Shown: piece by piece, positions 9,493 to 22,883 of the stretch | Numbering within the stretch: the first letter of the stretch is position 1 | How the letters are laid out: every line of letters begins with the position of its first letter | NCBI GenBank assembly: GCA_003696625.1 | Contig: RFGR01000112.1 | Coordinates: 1 to 45,781 of the forward strand | From: Planctomycetota bacterium | GTDB lineage: Bacteria; Planctomycetota; UBA1135 | Reading direction: 5' to 3' | Length of the DNA: 45,781 nucleotides | Notes under the pieces: generated by a model | The model's input: the letters and a program-made list of their open reading frames with translations, nothing else | Databases searched by the model: none | Told to the model about the DNA's origin: nothing | Made by a program: the position numbers and the translations under genes

Positions 9493-10736
9493 CCGGTCTT
9501 GACGGCGGTCAGCGGGCGAAGGGCGCCGACCAGGTAGGTGGAACCGGTCACGAGCAGCACCTCGGGACCGGCGGGGAGCAGCGGCTTCGGCAACGGCGCC
9601 GCCCGGAAGGCCGGGCCAAAGGCGGCGGCCAGGACCTCGGGCGAGGCCGAGCGCGGATGGTCCCCGGCCGGGCAGGCGAACCAGGCCTCGCCGGCCGGCG
9701 CCGGACCGGGATCGGCGGCGAGAGCCGCGGCCAGGGCGGCGGGGTCCTTGTCGTCGCGGAGCCCTAGAACCACTCCCCGGTTTCGATCGGCGAAGGCGGT
9801 GCGATAGCAGGCCAGGACCGCGCGGAGCGAATCGGGGGAGTGGGCGACGTCGAACAGGACGGTCCGGCCGTCGGTGGCGGTCCGTTCCTCCCAGCGGCCG
9901 GCCTGGCGCAGCTCGTCGGCCGGCAGCCGGTCGAGGGCGGCGGCGGCGGCGGCGAACCGCGGATCGCGCCCGCCCAGTCCCGCCAAGACCGCCCGGGCGA
10001 GGGCGTGGTTCCGCCGCATGTGCGGCTGCGGAAAGGGCAGATCGGCGCGGAGCCCCAGCGACTCCGGCAGCTCGTGCAGCTCCTCCCCGACCGCGGCCGC
10101 CGCCCGGCGCAGGACCGAGGCCGCCGGGTGCCCGGGCGCAAGCCCGCTCCAGCAGGCGGCCCCGGCCTTGAAGATCCCGGCCTTCTCGCCCGCGATCGCC
10201 TCCAGAGAGTCGCCGAGCACCTCGGTGTGCTCCCGCTCGATCGAGGTCACGATCGCCGCCAGCGGCCGGAGGACGTTGGTGCTGTCGGCGCGGCCGCCGA
10301 GCCCGGTCTCGATCACCGCCGCCTCGCATCCCTGGTCCCGGAAGACCAAGAAGGCGGCGGCGGTGAGCAGGTCGAAAAAGGTCTCGCCGCCGGCGGCGGC
10401 GGCCAGCACCGAGGCCAAGGCTGCGGCCAGGGCCGGGTCGGGCGCCGGCCGACCGTCGATTTGGATCCGTTCGCGCCAGTCCTCGAGGTGAGGGCTGAGG
10501 TAGAGACCGGTGCGGAGGCCGGCGGCCCGCAGGCCGCGCTCGAGGAAACCGGCGGTCGAGCCCTTCCCCTTCGAGCCGGCCAAGTGGAGCGCCGGAACGG
10601 CCCGCTCCGGGCGACCGAGGCGCCGACAGAGGGCCTCCATGCCGACCAGATCGAAGCGGGCGGCGCGGGGACGCCGGCAGCGCTCGTAGTCGGTCCGGGC
10701 CGTCAGCCGCCGCCAGAGGGCGTCCAGGCTCTCCAT
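9489..10736 (-). CDS. folC: Folylpolyglutamate synthase / dihydrofolate synthase
   Basis: HLAGSKGKGSTAGFLERGL, LSPHLEDWRERI, ETGLGGRADSTNVLRP, ITSIEREHTEVLGDSLEAIAGEKAGI. Confidence 0.93.
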   Translation of the reverse strand: MESLDALWRRLTARTDYERCRRPRAARFDLVGMEALCRRLGRPERAVPALHLAGSKGKGSTAGFLERGLRAAGLRTGLYLSPHLEDWRERIQIDGRPAPDPALAAALASVLAAAAGGETFFDLLTAAAFLVFRDQGCEAAVIETGLGGRADSTNVLRPLAAIVTSIEREHTEVLGDSLEAIAGEKAGIFKAGAACWSGLAPGHPAASVLRRAAAAVGEELHELPESLGLRADLPFPQPHMRRNHALARAVLAGLGGRDPRFAAAAAALDRLPADELRQAGRWEERTATDGRTVLFDVAHSPDSLRAVLACYRTAFADRNRGVVLGLRDDKDPAALAAALAADPGPAPAGEAWFACPAGDHPRSASPEVLAAAFGPAFRAAPLPKPLLPAGPEVLLVTGSTYLVGALRPLTAVKTG

Positions 10737-10807
10737 CGGCCGGATTCTACGCTTGAGCGCAACCGGCACCCGATCCGATGCTAGGGTTGTAGGAAGCAGC
10801 ACGATCG

Positions 10808-11269
10808 ATGGAAAAACCCTGGAAACCGGCGGATTTCGGCGAACTCGGGCTCCGGCACGAGGTCAACGTCTTCGTCTTCCGGGTCACCGCCACCGGCCTC
10901 GAGTACCTGCTGCTGCAGCCGCCTCCGCGGCAGGAGGAGGTCTGGCGCCCGGTCGTCCACCCGGTCCAGCTCGACGAGGATCTGTGGGAGGCGGCCGTCC
11001 GTGGGGTCCGCGCCGAAACCGGCATCGATCGCCCCTTTGATCTCGTCGGCGTCGGTCCGGCGCCGGTTCTGGACATCGGCGACCTGCGGCTGGTCGGCTG
11101 GCCGTTCGGCTTCCAGGTCCGCGATCCGCTCTGCCCGGTCCGCGACCGTGGCCGCCTCGCCGGCTACTCCTGGCAGCGGTTCGAGGACGCGCTGCGGGTG
11201 ATGCCGATCGCGATCCACCGCCAGAACCTACTCCAGGTCCACTGGCGGCTGCTCGACCACGCCGCCTGA
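10808..11269 (+). CDS. Nudix-like protein with degenerate Nudix box
   Basis: Nudix-like fold sequence with EAAVRGVRAETGI in place of the canonical REUxEExGU. Confidence 0.6.
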   Translation: MEKPWKPADFGELGLRHEVNVFVFRVTATGLEYLLLQPPPRQEEVWRPVVHPVQLDEDLWEAAVRGVRAETGIDRPFDLVGVGPAPVLDIGDLRLVGWPFGFQVRDPLCPVRDRGRLAGYSWQRFEDALRVMPIAIHRQNLLQVHWRLLDHAA

Positions 11270-11289
11270 ATCCGGCCGGCGGCCTTCGC

Positions 11290-12282
11290 TCAGCGCGATC
11301 GCCGCGCCAGGCGGCGCAAGGCCGCCCGCGCCCGCATCTCCAGGGCGAGGTCCCAGGCCGGGTGCCCGCCAACCCGGGCGCCCGGCGGCACGTCGCTGGT
11401 CACCGCGGCCCTCCCCGCCACCTGGGCGCCGGCGCCGATCACGAGGTGGCCGCCGGCACCGGCCTGGCCGGCGAGGAGAGCCCCGTCCTCGACCACCGTG
11501 CTGCCGGCCAGGCCGACCTGACCGCACAGCACCACCGCCCGCCCGAGCCGGCAGTTGTGGCCGACCTGGACCAGGTTGTCGAGGATGCTGCCGTCACCGA
11601 TCTCGGTGGCGCCGAAAGTGCCGCGGTCGATCGCGCAGCAGGCGCCGATCTCGACCCGGTCGCCGATGCGGACGGTGCCGAGCTGGGGGACCTTGACGTG
11701 CTCGCCGCCGTCCTGGACGTAGCCGAAGCCGTCCGAACCGATCACCGTGTTGGCGTGGATCGTGCACTCGCGGCCGATCTCGACCCCCGGGTAGAGGACC
11801 ACTCCGGGATGGAGCCAGGTGCCCTCCCCCACCCGCGCCCGCTCGCCGACCGTGACCCGCCCGAGCAGGACGGCGCCGGCGCCGATCACCGCGCCGGAAC
11901 CGACCACGCAGCCGGGCCCGACGTGGGCGGCGACGGCGACTTCGGCGTCGGCGGCGACCACCGCGCTCGGGTGGACGCCGGCGGCCGGGGCCGAACGCGG
12001 ATGGAGTCGGGCGGCCAGCCGGGCGGCGGCCAGGGCCGGGTCGGCGACCCGGACCACGCAGGGATGGCTATTGGTGTCCGCCTCCTCGGCGGCGAGGAGG
12101 AGGCCGGATCGGCAGTCGGCCGGCAGCGGCCGTCCCGGCGCCAGGAAGGCGGCCGCGTCCGGACCCGCCGTGGCCAGGTCGTCCAGGCGCCGGACGAGCC
12201 GGTCGGCCGGTCCCTCCAGGCGGCCGCCGCAGAACTCCGCCACCTCGGCGGCGGTGAGAGCGGGGGCGGCGGGTTCGGACAT
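11290..12282 (-). CDS. lpxD: UDP-3-O-acylglucosamine N-acyltransferase
   Basis: Left-handed beta-helix hexapeptides, [68 protein letters not shown]. Confidence 0.95.
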   Translation of the reverse strand: MSEPAAPALTAAEVAEFCGGRLEGPADRLVRRLDDLATAGPDAAAFLAPGRPLPADCRSGLLLAAEEADTNSHPCVVRVADPALAAARLAARLHPRSAPAAGVHPSAVVAADAEVAVAAHVGPGCVVGSGAVIGAGAVLLGRVTVGERARVGEGTWLHPGVVLYPGVEIGRECTIHANTVIGSDGFGYVQDGGEHVKVPQLGTVRIGDRVEIGACCAIDRGTFGATEIGDGSILDNLVQVGHNCRLGRAVVLCGQVGLAGSTVVEDGALLAGQAGAGGHLVIGAGAQVAGRAAVTSDVPPGARVGGHPAWDLALEMRARAALRRLARRSR

Positions 12283-12292
12283 CGTCACCAGC

Positions 12293-13222
12293 CTAGCCCT
12301 GCAGCAGCCAGGCGCCGAGCAGCCAGGCGGCGACCAAGGCCGCCCCGGCCGGCCGGGTGCCGCGGCCGTTGCGGCCGACCGGGGCCAGCAGGAAGAAGAG
12401 GGCGGTGGCGGCCAGGTTGGCCCAGAGCTGGGGCCGGACGACCTCGCCCGGGACCTCCGCACCCGCGGCCAGGCAGACCGTGCCGCCGACGACCAGGAGG
12501 TTGAACACATTCGAGCCGAGCACGTTGCCGTAGATCGCCTCGGGGTGGCCCTTGCGCAGAGCCAGCAGCGAGGTGACCAGTTCCGGCGCCGAGGTACCGG
12601 CGGCGGCGATCAGGTAGCCGGCGAAGCCCTCGCTCCAACCCAGGATCCCGGCCAAGCCGAGGGCGCCGGCGAGAAAGAGCCGGGAGGCGCCGGCCAGCAC
12701 CGCGAAGCCGACCAGCATGAGCACCGCCTTCAGGCCCGGCGACGGCTCGATCTCCCGCTCCCGCTCCTCGGCGTCGAGCCGGCCGTTGCGCAGGGCTCTC
12801 CGCACCACTCCGCCGTAGGCGAGGAGGAGCAGGATCCCGAACCAGATCGGCGGCCGGCCGCCCGAGCCGAGCACGAACAGCGCCAGCGCCGAAGCAGCGA
12901 GCAGCGCGCCGGCCCCGGGCCCGGACAGGCCGGCCGAGGGCAGACCGCGGCGGCCGCGCACGAGCAGCCCGGAGCCGAAGACGAGGCCGACGTTGAAGGC
13001 GTTCGAGCCGAGGACGTTGCCCAGACCGAGGGCCGGGTAGGAAGGGGCGGCGAAGCCGCTGACGAACAGCTCCGGCAGGGAGGTGCCGAGGGCGAGCAGG
13101 AGCAGTCCGGTCAGCCACGACGGCCAATGCCAGTGGCGGGCCAGCCCGAGGGCTCCGCGCAGCGCGAGTTCGGCTCCGGCGATCAGACCCGCCAGGCCGA
13201 GCAGCAGGTACAGGGCGGCCAC
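12293..13222 (-). CDS. Calcium/sodium antiporter (CaCA family)
   Basis: Two internal alpha repeats: [34 protein letters not shown] and [35 protein letters not shown] start. Confidence 0.92.
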   Translation of the reverse strand: MAALYLLLGLAGLIAGAELALRGALGLARHWHWPSWLTGLLLLALGTSLPELFVSGFAAPSYPALGLGNVLGSNAFNVGLVFGSGLLVRGRRGLPSAGLSGPGAGALLAASALALFVLGSGGRPPIWFGILLLLAYGGVVRRALRNGRLDAEEREREIEPSPGLKAVLMLVGFAVLAGASRLFLAGALGLAGILGWSEGFAGYLIAAAGTSAPELVTSLLALRKGHPEAIYGNVLGSNVFNLLVVGGTVCLAAGAEVPGEVVRPQLWANLAATALFFLLAPVGRNGRGTRPAGAALVAAWLLGAWLLQG

Positions 13223-13248
13223 TTGCCGGCCTAGTATAGGCGCGGTCG

Positions 13249-14013
13249 ATGATCGCCCGCCCCCGACCGGACGCGCCGCTGATCGGCGTCACCGTCGAGC
13301 TGCTCGACGCGCCCTTCTACGAGGGCCGCCGCCGCTTTCAGCTCTTCACCGACTACCTGCGCTGCCTGCGGGCCGCCGGCCTGAGCGCCGTCCTGCTGCC
13401 GGCCGACGCACCGGCCGCCGAGGTCGCCTGCTGGCTGCCGATTCTGGACGGCCTGCTGCTGACCGGCGGGGACGACCCCGACCTGCGCCCCTTCGGCGGC
13501 CCGCCGCCGGATGAACACTGCAAGCCGGTGCCGAGGGAGCAGCAGGAACTCGGCCTGGCCCTGGTCCGGGCCGCCCGCGCCTCCGGCCTACCGATGCTCG
13601 GGGTCTGCCTCGGGATGCAATTCATGGGCTTGGCCGCCGGCGCCCCCTACTGTCAGCACCTGGAGCAGGCCGAGGACCACCTCAAAGGGGTCCGCCACCT
13701 GGTGACGGCCCGGCCCGGCAGCCGCCTGGCCGCGATCATCGGCCGGGCGCCGATCGAGGTCGCCTCCTACCACCACCAGGCCCTGGCCGGGGCGGGCGAC
13801 GGCCTGGCGGTGGCCGCCACCGCTCCCGACGGGGTGGTCGAAGCGGTCGAGGACTCCGACCATCCTTTCGCGATCGGCGTCCAGTGGCACCCCGAACGGC
13901 TGCCGGAGTCCCCGGCCACCCGCGTCCTGTTTTCCCGTTTCGCGGCCGCGGCGGAGTCCTACCGTAGGGCCCGGGTCGGGGCGGCGACCCCCCCGACCGT
14001 CCGCGACGCATGA
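13249..14013 (+). CDS. Class-I glutamine amidotransferase, gamma-glutamyl-gamma-aminobutyrate hydrolase family
   Basis: LLTGGDDPDLRPF, nucleophile GVCLGMQFM, GVQWHPERL. Confidence 0.88.
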   Translation: MIARPRPDAPLIGVTVELLDAPFYEGRRRFQLFTDYLRCLRAAGLSAVLLPADAPAAEVACWLPILDGLLLTGGDDPDLRPFGGPPPDEHCKPVPREQQELGLALVRAARASGLPMLGVCLGMQFMGLAAGAPYCQHLEQAEDHLKGVRHLVTARPGSRLAAIIGRAPIEVASYHHQALAGAGDGLAVAATAPDGVVEAVEDSDHPFAIGVQWHPERLPESPATRVLFSRFAAAAESYRRARVGAATPPTVRDA

Positions 14014-15359
14014 GTCCCACCACCGGCGAAGAGAGACGCCGCCGCCTGCGTGAACTGCGCGGCCGGGAGGCCCGCGACAAGGCGCGGCTGATCTTCCTCG
14101 GCGTCCTGCTGGTCGTCGTCCTCGCCGCCTACTTCCTGGCCGGTCGGGCCCGACGCCGGCCCGAACCGCCGCCGGCGCCGCCGCTGGCGAGCGAGATCGC
14201 CCTGCCGCCGGTCGATCACGAGGCCTTGGCCCGGGTCGACGACTCCACCGACGAGGCCCGGCTGCTGCTCGAGACCGAGGCCTATCGCGATCTCCTCGAG
14301 GTGGCGCGGGCGCTCCTGCCGGCCCACCTCGACGCCCTCGACGAGCCGACTCTGCCCTTCGCTGAGCTGCCGGCGGCCGCCTCCGAGCTGCGCGGCCGGC
14401 CCTTCCGGGTCCGGGGCGAGATCCGGAATCTGCGCCGCCTGAAGCGGCCGCCCTCGCTCACCGAGGAGACCTGGGCCTGGCTCCGCACCGACGACGGCCA
14501 CGACGTCTTCCTGGCCTCGCTCGGCGCCGCCGACGCCGGCCTCGAGGCCGGCGACTACGCGGTGGCCGACGGCTTCTTCTTCAAGCTCTACTCGCAGAGC
14601 ATCGACGGCCGACGGGTGGACGCGCCGCTCCTGGTCGGGCCGCGCCTGCGCGCCTCGGTCCGCAAGGCGCCGCCGGTGACCGAGGTCGATCCGCTGCTGC
14701 TGGCAGAGGTCGAGGACGACCCGCTCGGCACCGACCGGCCACTCCACACCGCCGGCAAGTGGCACCTGCTCGGACTGGCCGCCACCCTGGCCGCCGATCC
14801 CGAGCGCCGGGAGGCCTTCTTCGCCGGCGCCCCGGAACTCGACTACCAGTTGCTCGGCGACCTGGCCCGCAACCCGGCCGCCTATCGCGGCAAGGCCTTC
14901 CTGATTCCGGGTCGCGTGCCGCAGGAGCCGCGCTTCTCCGGCTCGATGCCGGCCGGTGAGAACCCGCTGCGCTGCCGCCGCCTCTGGTTCGGCTGGCTCG
15001 GCAACCCGCTGGTCCTCGGCCAGAACCCGATCCACTTGATCTCGTCCGACGCCTTCCCGATCGACCAGGACGGCGCCCGGATCTACCTCGGCATCTTCTT
15101 CCAGCTCAAGGGCTACCAGGACAAGGAAGACAACTGGCGCCGGGCCCCGGTCTTCGTGGTCGCCGGTGCCCGACCGGCGCCGCGCGAGCCGAACCTGCTG
15201 GTCCAGAACTTCACCTGGGCGGTGCTGGTGGCGGCGATCGTGCTGGCCGGCCTGGTCGCCTGGCTGGCCCGGCGCGACCGTCTCCGCGCCGAACAGGCGG
15301 CGGCGGAGCTGCGCGAGCGGCGGCGGCGGCGGCGGCAGGCCGAAGAACGGGGCGGATGA
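14010..15359 (+). CDS. Uncharacterised bitopic/two-TM membrane protein
   Basis: N-terminal TM LIFLGVLLVVVLAAYFLAG, C-terminal TM NFTWAVLVAAIVLAGLVAWLA. Overlaps its upstream and downstream genes by ATGA. Confidence 0.75.
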   Translation: MSPTTGEERRRRLRELRGREARDKARLIFLGVLLVVVLAAYFLAGRARRRPEPPPAPPLASEIALPPVDHEALARVDDSTDEARLLLETEAYRDLLEVARALLPAHLDALDEPTLPFAELPAAASELRGRPFRVRGEIRNLRRLKRPPSLTEETWAWLRTDDGHDVFLASLGAADAGLEAGDYAVADGFFFKLYSQSIDGRRVDAPLLVGPRLRASVRKAPPVTEVDPLLLAEVEDDPLGTDRPLHTAGKWHLLGLAATLAADPERREAFFAGAPELDYQLLGDLARNPAAYRGKAFLIPGRVPQEPRFSGSMPAGENPLRCRRLWFGWLGNPLVLGQNPIHLISSDAFPIDQDGARIYLGIFFQLKGYQDKEDNWRRAPVFVVAGARPAPREPNLLVQNFTWAVLVAAIVLAGLVAWLARRDRLRAEQAAAELRERRRRRRQAEERGG

Positions 15360-16444
15360 ACTGGCCGAGCTACGGCCGCGGGATCCTGCCCGAACTCTTG
15401 CCCAGGTCGCTGGCGGAGCTGGATCCGCCCGCCACCGCCCTGTTCCTGCTCGTCGATCCCAACGCGGCCGCGGCCCTCGAGCCCGCCCTGGCCGAGGTCG
15501 AGCGACGGCTGCCCTGCCCCTGCCACCGGCTGCCCTGGGGCGCCGGCGAGGAACGGAAGACCCCGGCCGAAGCCGAGCGGCTGGCGCGGGAGGCGGTGCG
15601 GCGGGGCGTGGACCGGGCCTCGGTGGTGGTCGGCGCCGGCGGCGGCGTCACCACCGACGTCGCCGGCTTCCTGGCCGCGGTCCTGCTGCGCGGCCTGCGC
15701 TGGGGAGCGGTGCCGACCACCCTCCTAGCCATGGCCGACGCCGCCCTCGGCGGCAAGACCGCCGTCAACCTACCCGAGGGCAAGAACCTCATCGGCGCCT
15801 TCCACCTGCCGGAGTTCGTGCTCGCCGACGTCGCCGTGCTCGCCGGCCTGCCGGAACGGGAATGGCGCTGCGGCCTGGGCGAGGTGCTCAAGTCGGCCCT
15901 GATCGACGGCAGCGAGCTGCTGCCGGTTCTGCGTCGGCTCGACCCGGTCGGACTGAGACGGGCCGGCGACGACGCCCTGGCGCTGGCCGCCGGCGCCGGC
16001 CGGGTCAAGATGCGGATCGTCGAGGCCGATCCGACCGAACAGGGCGAGCGCAAGCTGCTCAACCTCGGCCATACCTTCGGTCACGCCTTGGAGATCGCCT
16101 CGGTGCCGCCCGGCGGCGGCCGGCCCGCCCTGGCCCACGGCGAGGCGGTGGCCCTCGGCCTCCGCTGCGCCGCCCGGCTGGCCGAGGAGATGGAGATCGC
16201 CGCCCCCGGCCTACGCGACGAGGTGGTGGCCCTCGGCCGCCGGCTCGGCCTGCCGGAGAGGTTCCCGGGGCCGCTGCCGCCGGTCGCCGACCTCGCCGTC
16301 CTCCTCCGCCGCGACAAGAAGGCCCGCGGCGGCCGCCTCGATCTGGTTCTGCCGGCCGAGCCGGGTTCCTGCCTGATCGTCCGCGGCGTCGAGGCCGAGG
16401 CGGTGGCCGAGCGGATCCACGCCGAGCTGGAGCCGGAGGGCTAG
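15356..16444 (+). CDS. aroB: 3-dehydroquinate synthase
   Basis: VVVGAGGGVTTDVAGFLAAVLLRGLRW, GGKTAVNLPEGKNLIGAFH, LNLGHTFGHALE, GEAVALGL. Confidence 0.95.
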   Translation: MNWPSYGRGILPELLPRSLAELDPPATALFLLVDPNAAAALEPALAEVERRLPCPCHRLPWGAGEERKTPAEAERLAREAVRRGVDRASVVVGAGGGVTTDVAGFLAAVLLRGLRWGAVPTTLLAMADAALGGKTAVNLPEGKNLIGAFHLPEFVLADVAVLAGLPEREWRCGLGEVLKSALIDGSELLPVLRRLDPVGLRRAGDDALALAAGAGRVKMRIVEADPTEQGERKLLNLGHTFGHALEIASVPPGGGRPALAHGEAVALGLRCAARLAEEMEIAAPGLRDEVVALGRRLGLPERFPGPLPPVADLAVLLRRDKKARGGRLDLVLPAEPGSCLIVRGVEAEAVAERIHAELEPEG

Positions 16445-16465
16445 AATGCGAGGCTGGAGCGGAGC

Positions 16466-19710
<3,245 letters not shown>

Positions 19711-19714
<4 letters not shown>

Positions 19715-21285
19715 CCCGCGGCGGCCCGCCGCCGCAGCCCGGCCAGCAGCTCGCGGAACTCCTCGGGCAGCAGCCAGACGGTGGCGGCGGTGGCGGCGGT
19801 GACGCCGGCGGCGATCCCGGCCGCCAGCCCGGGCAGGTGGTCGGCCGCCCCGCCCAGGGCGGCCACCGTGGCCGCCGCCGCCGCGCCGGCCGCCGCCCCC
19901 GGGGCCAGCAGCCGCGGCAGGCGCCCGAGGCGCAGCGGCGGTCCGAGCCCCAGCCGGCCGAGGCCGCCGGCCAGCAGCAGGGCCTGGACCGTCAGCGCCG
20001 CGGCGGTGGCGTAGCCGGCGCCGGGCACGCCGAGGCGCGGCAGGAGCAGCAGGTCGAGGACCAGGTTGACCGGCACCGAGGCGAAGGCGACCTTGGCCGG
20101 GCCGGCGTAGTCGCCGCTGGCCTGGCGCACGCGCGTCAGCAGGCCGCCGACCGTGGCCGCCGGCAGGCACCAGAGGTAGGCGCGCAGGGTGCCGGCGAGC
20201 AGCGCCGAATCCCCCTGCTCGAAGCGGCCGTGCTCGAACAGCACGCGGATCGTCGGCTCGGCCACCGCGTAGAGGCCGGCGGCGGCGGCGACGATCAGGA
20301 TCAGGGCCGACTCGGCGGCGCGCTGCAGGGCTGCGGCCAGCTCGGGACGGCGGCCCTCGGCGGCCAGGCGGGCGAACAGCGGCAGCGCCCCGGTCGCGGC
20401 CGAGATGCCGATCAGGGCCAGCGGCAGTTGCAGCAGGCGGTTGGCCAGGTAGGCGTAGGTGTTCGCCTCGGGGCCGACCAGGATCCAGACCAGCCCCTGG
20501 TCGAGGGCCATGTTGATCTGCACCGCCGCCAGGCCGGCCAGCGCCGGCAGGAAGCTGCGCAGGGTGCGGCGCACCTCGCCGTCCCCGGGCAGGAAGCGCG
20601 GCAGCAACGGGTAGCCGCTGGCGCGCAGACCGGGCACCTGGAGCAGCCACTGGAGCACCCCGCCGGCCAGGACGCCGAAGCACAGCAGCGCCCCCTCGGC
20701 GGCGCCGGCGTGGCCGCCGTCGGCCCCCGGGAAGCCGGCCACGGCCAGCAGGCAGCCGATCCAGACCACGTTCAGGAGCAGCGGCGCCAGGGCCGGGAAG
20801 AGGAAGCGGCCGGACAGGTTCTGCGGCGCCGCGGCCAGGGCCGTGAGGCAGATCGGCAGCGCGTAGGGCAGCAGGATCGAGGCGTAGCGCAACGCCAGGG
20901 CGGTGGCCGGGGCGCCGTCGCCGAGGCGGGCGCGCCAGATCCAGATCACCGCCTCGCCGGCGGCGACCGCCACCGCCAGGGCCAGCGCCAGCAAGCCGTG
21001 GAAGCGCATGTAGAGGCGGCCGGCCCGCTCCGGCCCGCCCTCCTGGCGCGCCCGCGCCAGGGCCGGCTGGATCGCCGCGCCGACCGCGCCCTCGCCGAAC
21101 AGCTTGCGGAACAGGTTCGGCACGATCCAGGCGACGTTGAAGGCACCCAGCTCGGCGCTCATGCCGAAGCTGGCGACCATCAGCGCGTCGCGGACGAAGC
21201 CGAGCACGCGCGAGCCCAGCGTCCAGGCCGAGGTCAGCAGCGCGCCGTGGAAGGCGGTGCGGCCGGTGACGGTGCGGCTGGACAT
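19711..21285 (-). CDS. murJ: Lipid II flippase (MviN/MurJ family)
   Basis: [48 protein letters not shown]; 12-14 TM polytopic protein. Confidence 0.92.
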
Positions 21286-21323
21286 GCTCGCCGGGTTATA
21301 GCCGTGCGCCCTATCATCCCGGC

Positions 21324-22316
21324 ATGCGGCTGGCCTTCGACGCCCGGGTGCGCCCCCGCTCCTCCTTCGCGCGGGTGCTGGCGCTGTTCGAGGAGGCGGC
21401 GCGGGCCGTCGAGCTGCCCTGGGAGGAGTGGCGCGGCGGCCCCTGCGCGGCCGAGGTGCTGTGGAGCGTGCGCCAGGCCGAGGCGCCGCTGCCCGGCGCC
21501 GGCGGCGGCCCGCCGCGGCAGGTGGTCACGATCTACGACGTCAATCCGCTCCTGCCCGACGGCCGGCCGGCCTGGCAGCGGTGGCGGCGGGCGCGGCGCT
21601 TCCGCCGCCGGGCGGGCGCGGCCCTGGCCGACGCCTGGCGGGTGGTCACCTCGAGCGAGGACGCGCGGGGAAGGATCGAGGCCGCCTTCCCGGCCGCCGC
21701 CGGGAGGTGCGCGGTCGTGCCGCTCTACCCGGAGGCCCGCTTCACCCCGGACGGCCCGCCGAGCACCCTGGCCGAGCCGGGCTACCTGCTCTTCCTCGGC
21801 GCCCTGCGCCGGCACAAGAACGCCGCGGGACTGGTCCGGGCCTACGCCCGCCTGCCCGCGGCGCTGCGCCGCGCCCACCCGCTGCTGCTGGCCGGCCGCG
21901 CCCACCGCGCCCGCCGGCGCTTGGCGCGGCTGCTGGCGGCGCTCGGCCTGGCGGGCCAGGTGCGGCTGCTCGACGAGGTGCCCGAGGAGGAGCTGCCGGG
22001 CCTCTACCGCGGCGCCGCCGCCTTCGCCTTCCCCTCGCTGGCCGAGGGCTTCGGCCTGCCGCCGCTCGAGGCGATGGCCTGCGGCACGCCGGTGGTGGCC
22101 AGCGACCGCACCAGCCTGCCCGAGGTGCTCGGCGGCGCCGCCGAGCTGGTCGATCCGCTCGACCCGGCGGCGCTGGCCGTGGCGCTGGAGCGAGTGCTGG
22201 CCGACCCGGCCCAGGCCGAAGCCCGGCGCCAGGCCGGCCTGGCCCGGGCCGCCGCCTTCGGCCCGGCGGCCACCGGCCGGGCGCTGCGGGCGCTGCTCGA
22301 GGACCCCAGCCGCTGA
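21324..22316 (+). CDS. Glycosyltransferase family 1/4
   Basis: YLLFLGALRRHKNAAGLVRAYARL, AFAFPSLAEGFGLPPLEAMACGTPVVASDRTSLPEVLGGAAELVDPLD. Confidence 0.92.
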   Translation: MRLAFDARVRPRSSFARVLALFEEAARAVELPWEEWRGGPCAAEVLWSVRQAEAPLPGAGGGPPRQVVTIYDVNPLLPDGRPAWQRWRRARRFRRRAGAALADAWRVVTSSEDARGRIEAAFPAAAGRCAVVPLYPEARFTPDGPPSTLAEPGYLLFLGALRRHKNAAGLVRAYARLPAALRRAHPLLLAGRAHRARRRLARLLAALGLAGQVRLLDEVPEEELPGLYRGAAAFAFPSLAEGFGLPPLEAMACGTPVVASDRTSLPEVLGGAAELVDPLDPAALAVALERVLADPAQAEARRQAGLARAAAFGPAATGRALRALLEDPSR

Positions 22317-22317
22317 C

Positions 22318-22800
22318 TCAGCCGGTCGCTTCCGCGGCGGCGGCGGGCGGCCGGAAGTCCTGGCTCGGGAAGGGGTTGGTCTCCGGCCGGACGACCACGT
22401 TGAAGGCGAAGGTGGCGGTCTCGTGGCATGAGTTGCAGGCGGCGGTGAGCGAATCGAAGGCGGTGGCGAAGGCGGCGCCGTCCTCGGCCGCCACCGCGCG
22501 GCGCAGATCGCGCACCGGGCCGTCCATCATCTCCGGCACGAGTTCGGACACCGGCCGCGGCATGTCCTTGTGCACCGGGTGGTAGAGGACGGCGGCGGCC
22601 AGGCTCTCGTCCAGCTCGTCCAGCTCGTAGGCGGCCGCCCGCCAGTTCCCGGCCCGGCCGGACAGCCAGAGCTTGGCGTGCCGCATCTGGACGACGGTCA
22701 TGATCTCGCCCAGGCCGGGGACGTAGGGCGGGACGGCGGGAGAGCAGGCCGCCGCCGCCAACAGGGCGGGGACAAGGAACGGGAACCGGGGTGCTTCCAT
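22318..22800 (-). CDS. Monoheme c-type cytochrome-like lipoprotein
   Basis: Lipoprotein-like N-terminus (LLAAAACSP), single CNSCH heme-binding motif, C-terminal NPFPSQDF. Confidence 0.7.
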   Translation of the reverse strand: MEAPRFPFLVPALLAAAACSPAVPPYVPGLGEIMTVVQMRHAKLWLSGRAGNWRAAAYELDELDESLAAAVLYHPVHKDMPRPVSELVPEMMDGPVRDLRRAVAAEDGAAFATAFDSLTAACNSCHETATFAFNVVVRPETNPFPSQDFRPPAAAAEATG

Positions 22801-22883
22801 GAGTGAACAAGGCTACGCCACCGGGTCCGAATCGGTTTGCCAAGTCCACTGTTGCAGCGCCAGCAAACCGGACCGAGGAACGG

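Noticed and set aside
15310-15340. GCG-type triplet run at the end of the 14010-15359 gene, and a similar GCG run near 9935-9960
   Set aside because: Encodes a poly-Arg/poly-Ala tract in GC-rich coding DNA; no evidence of a functional repeat.
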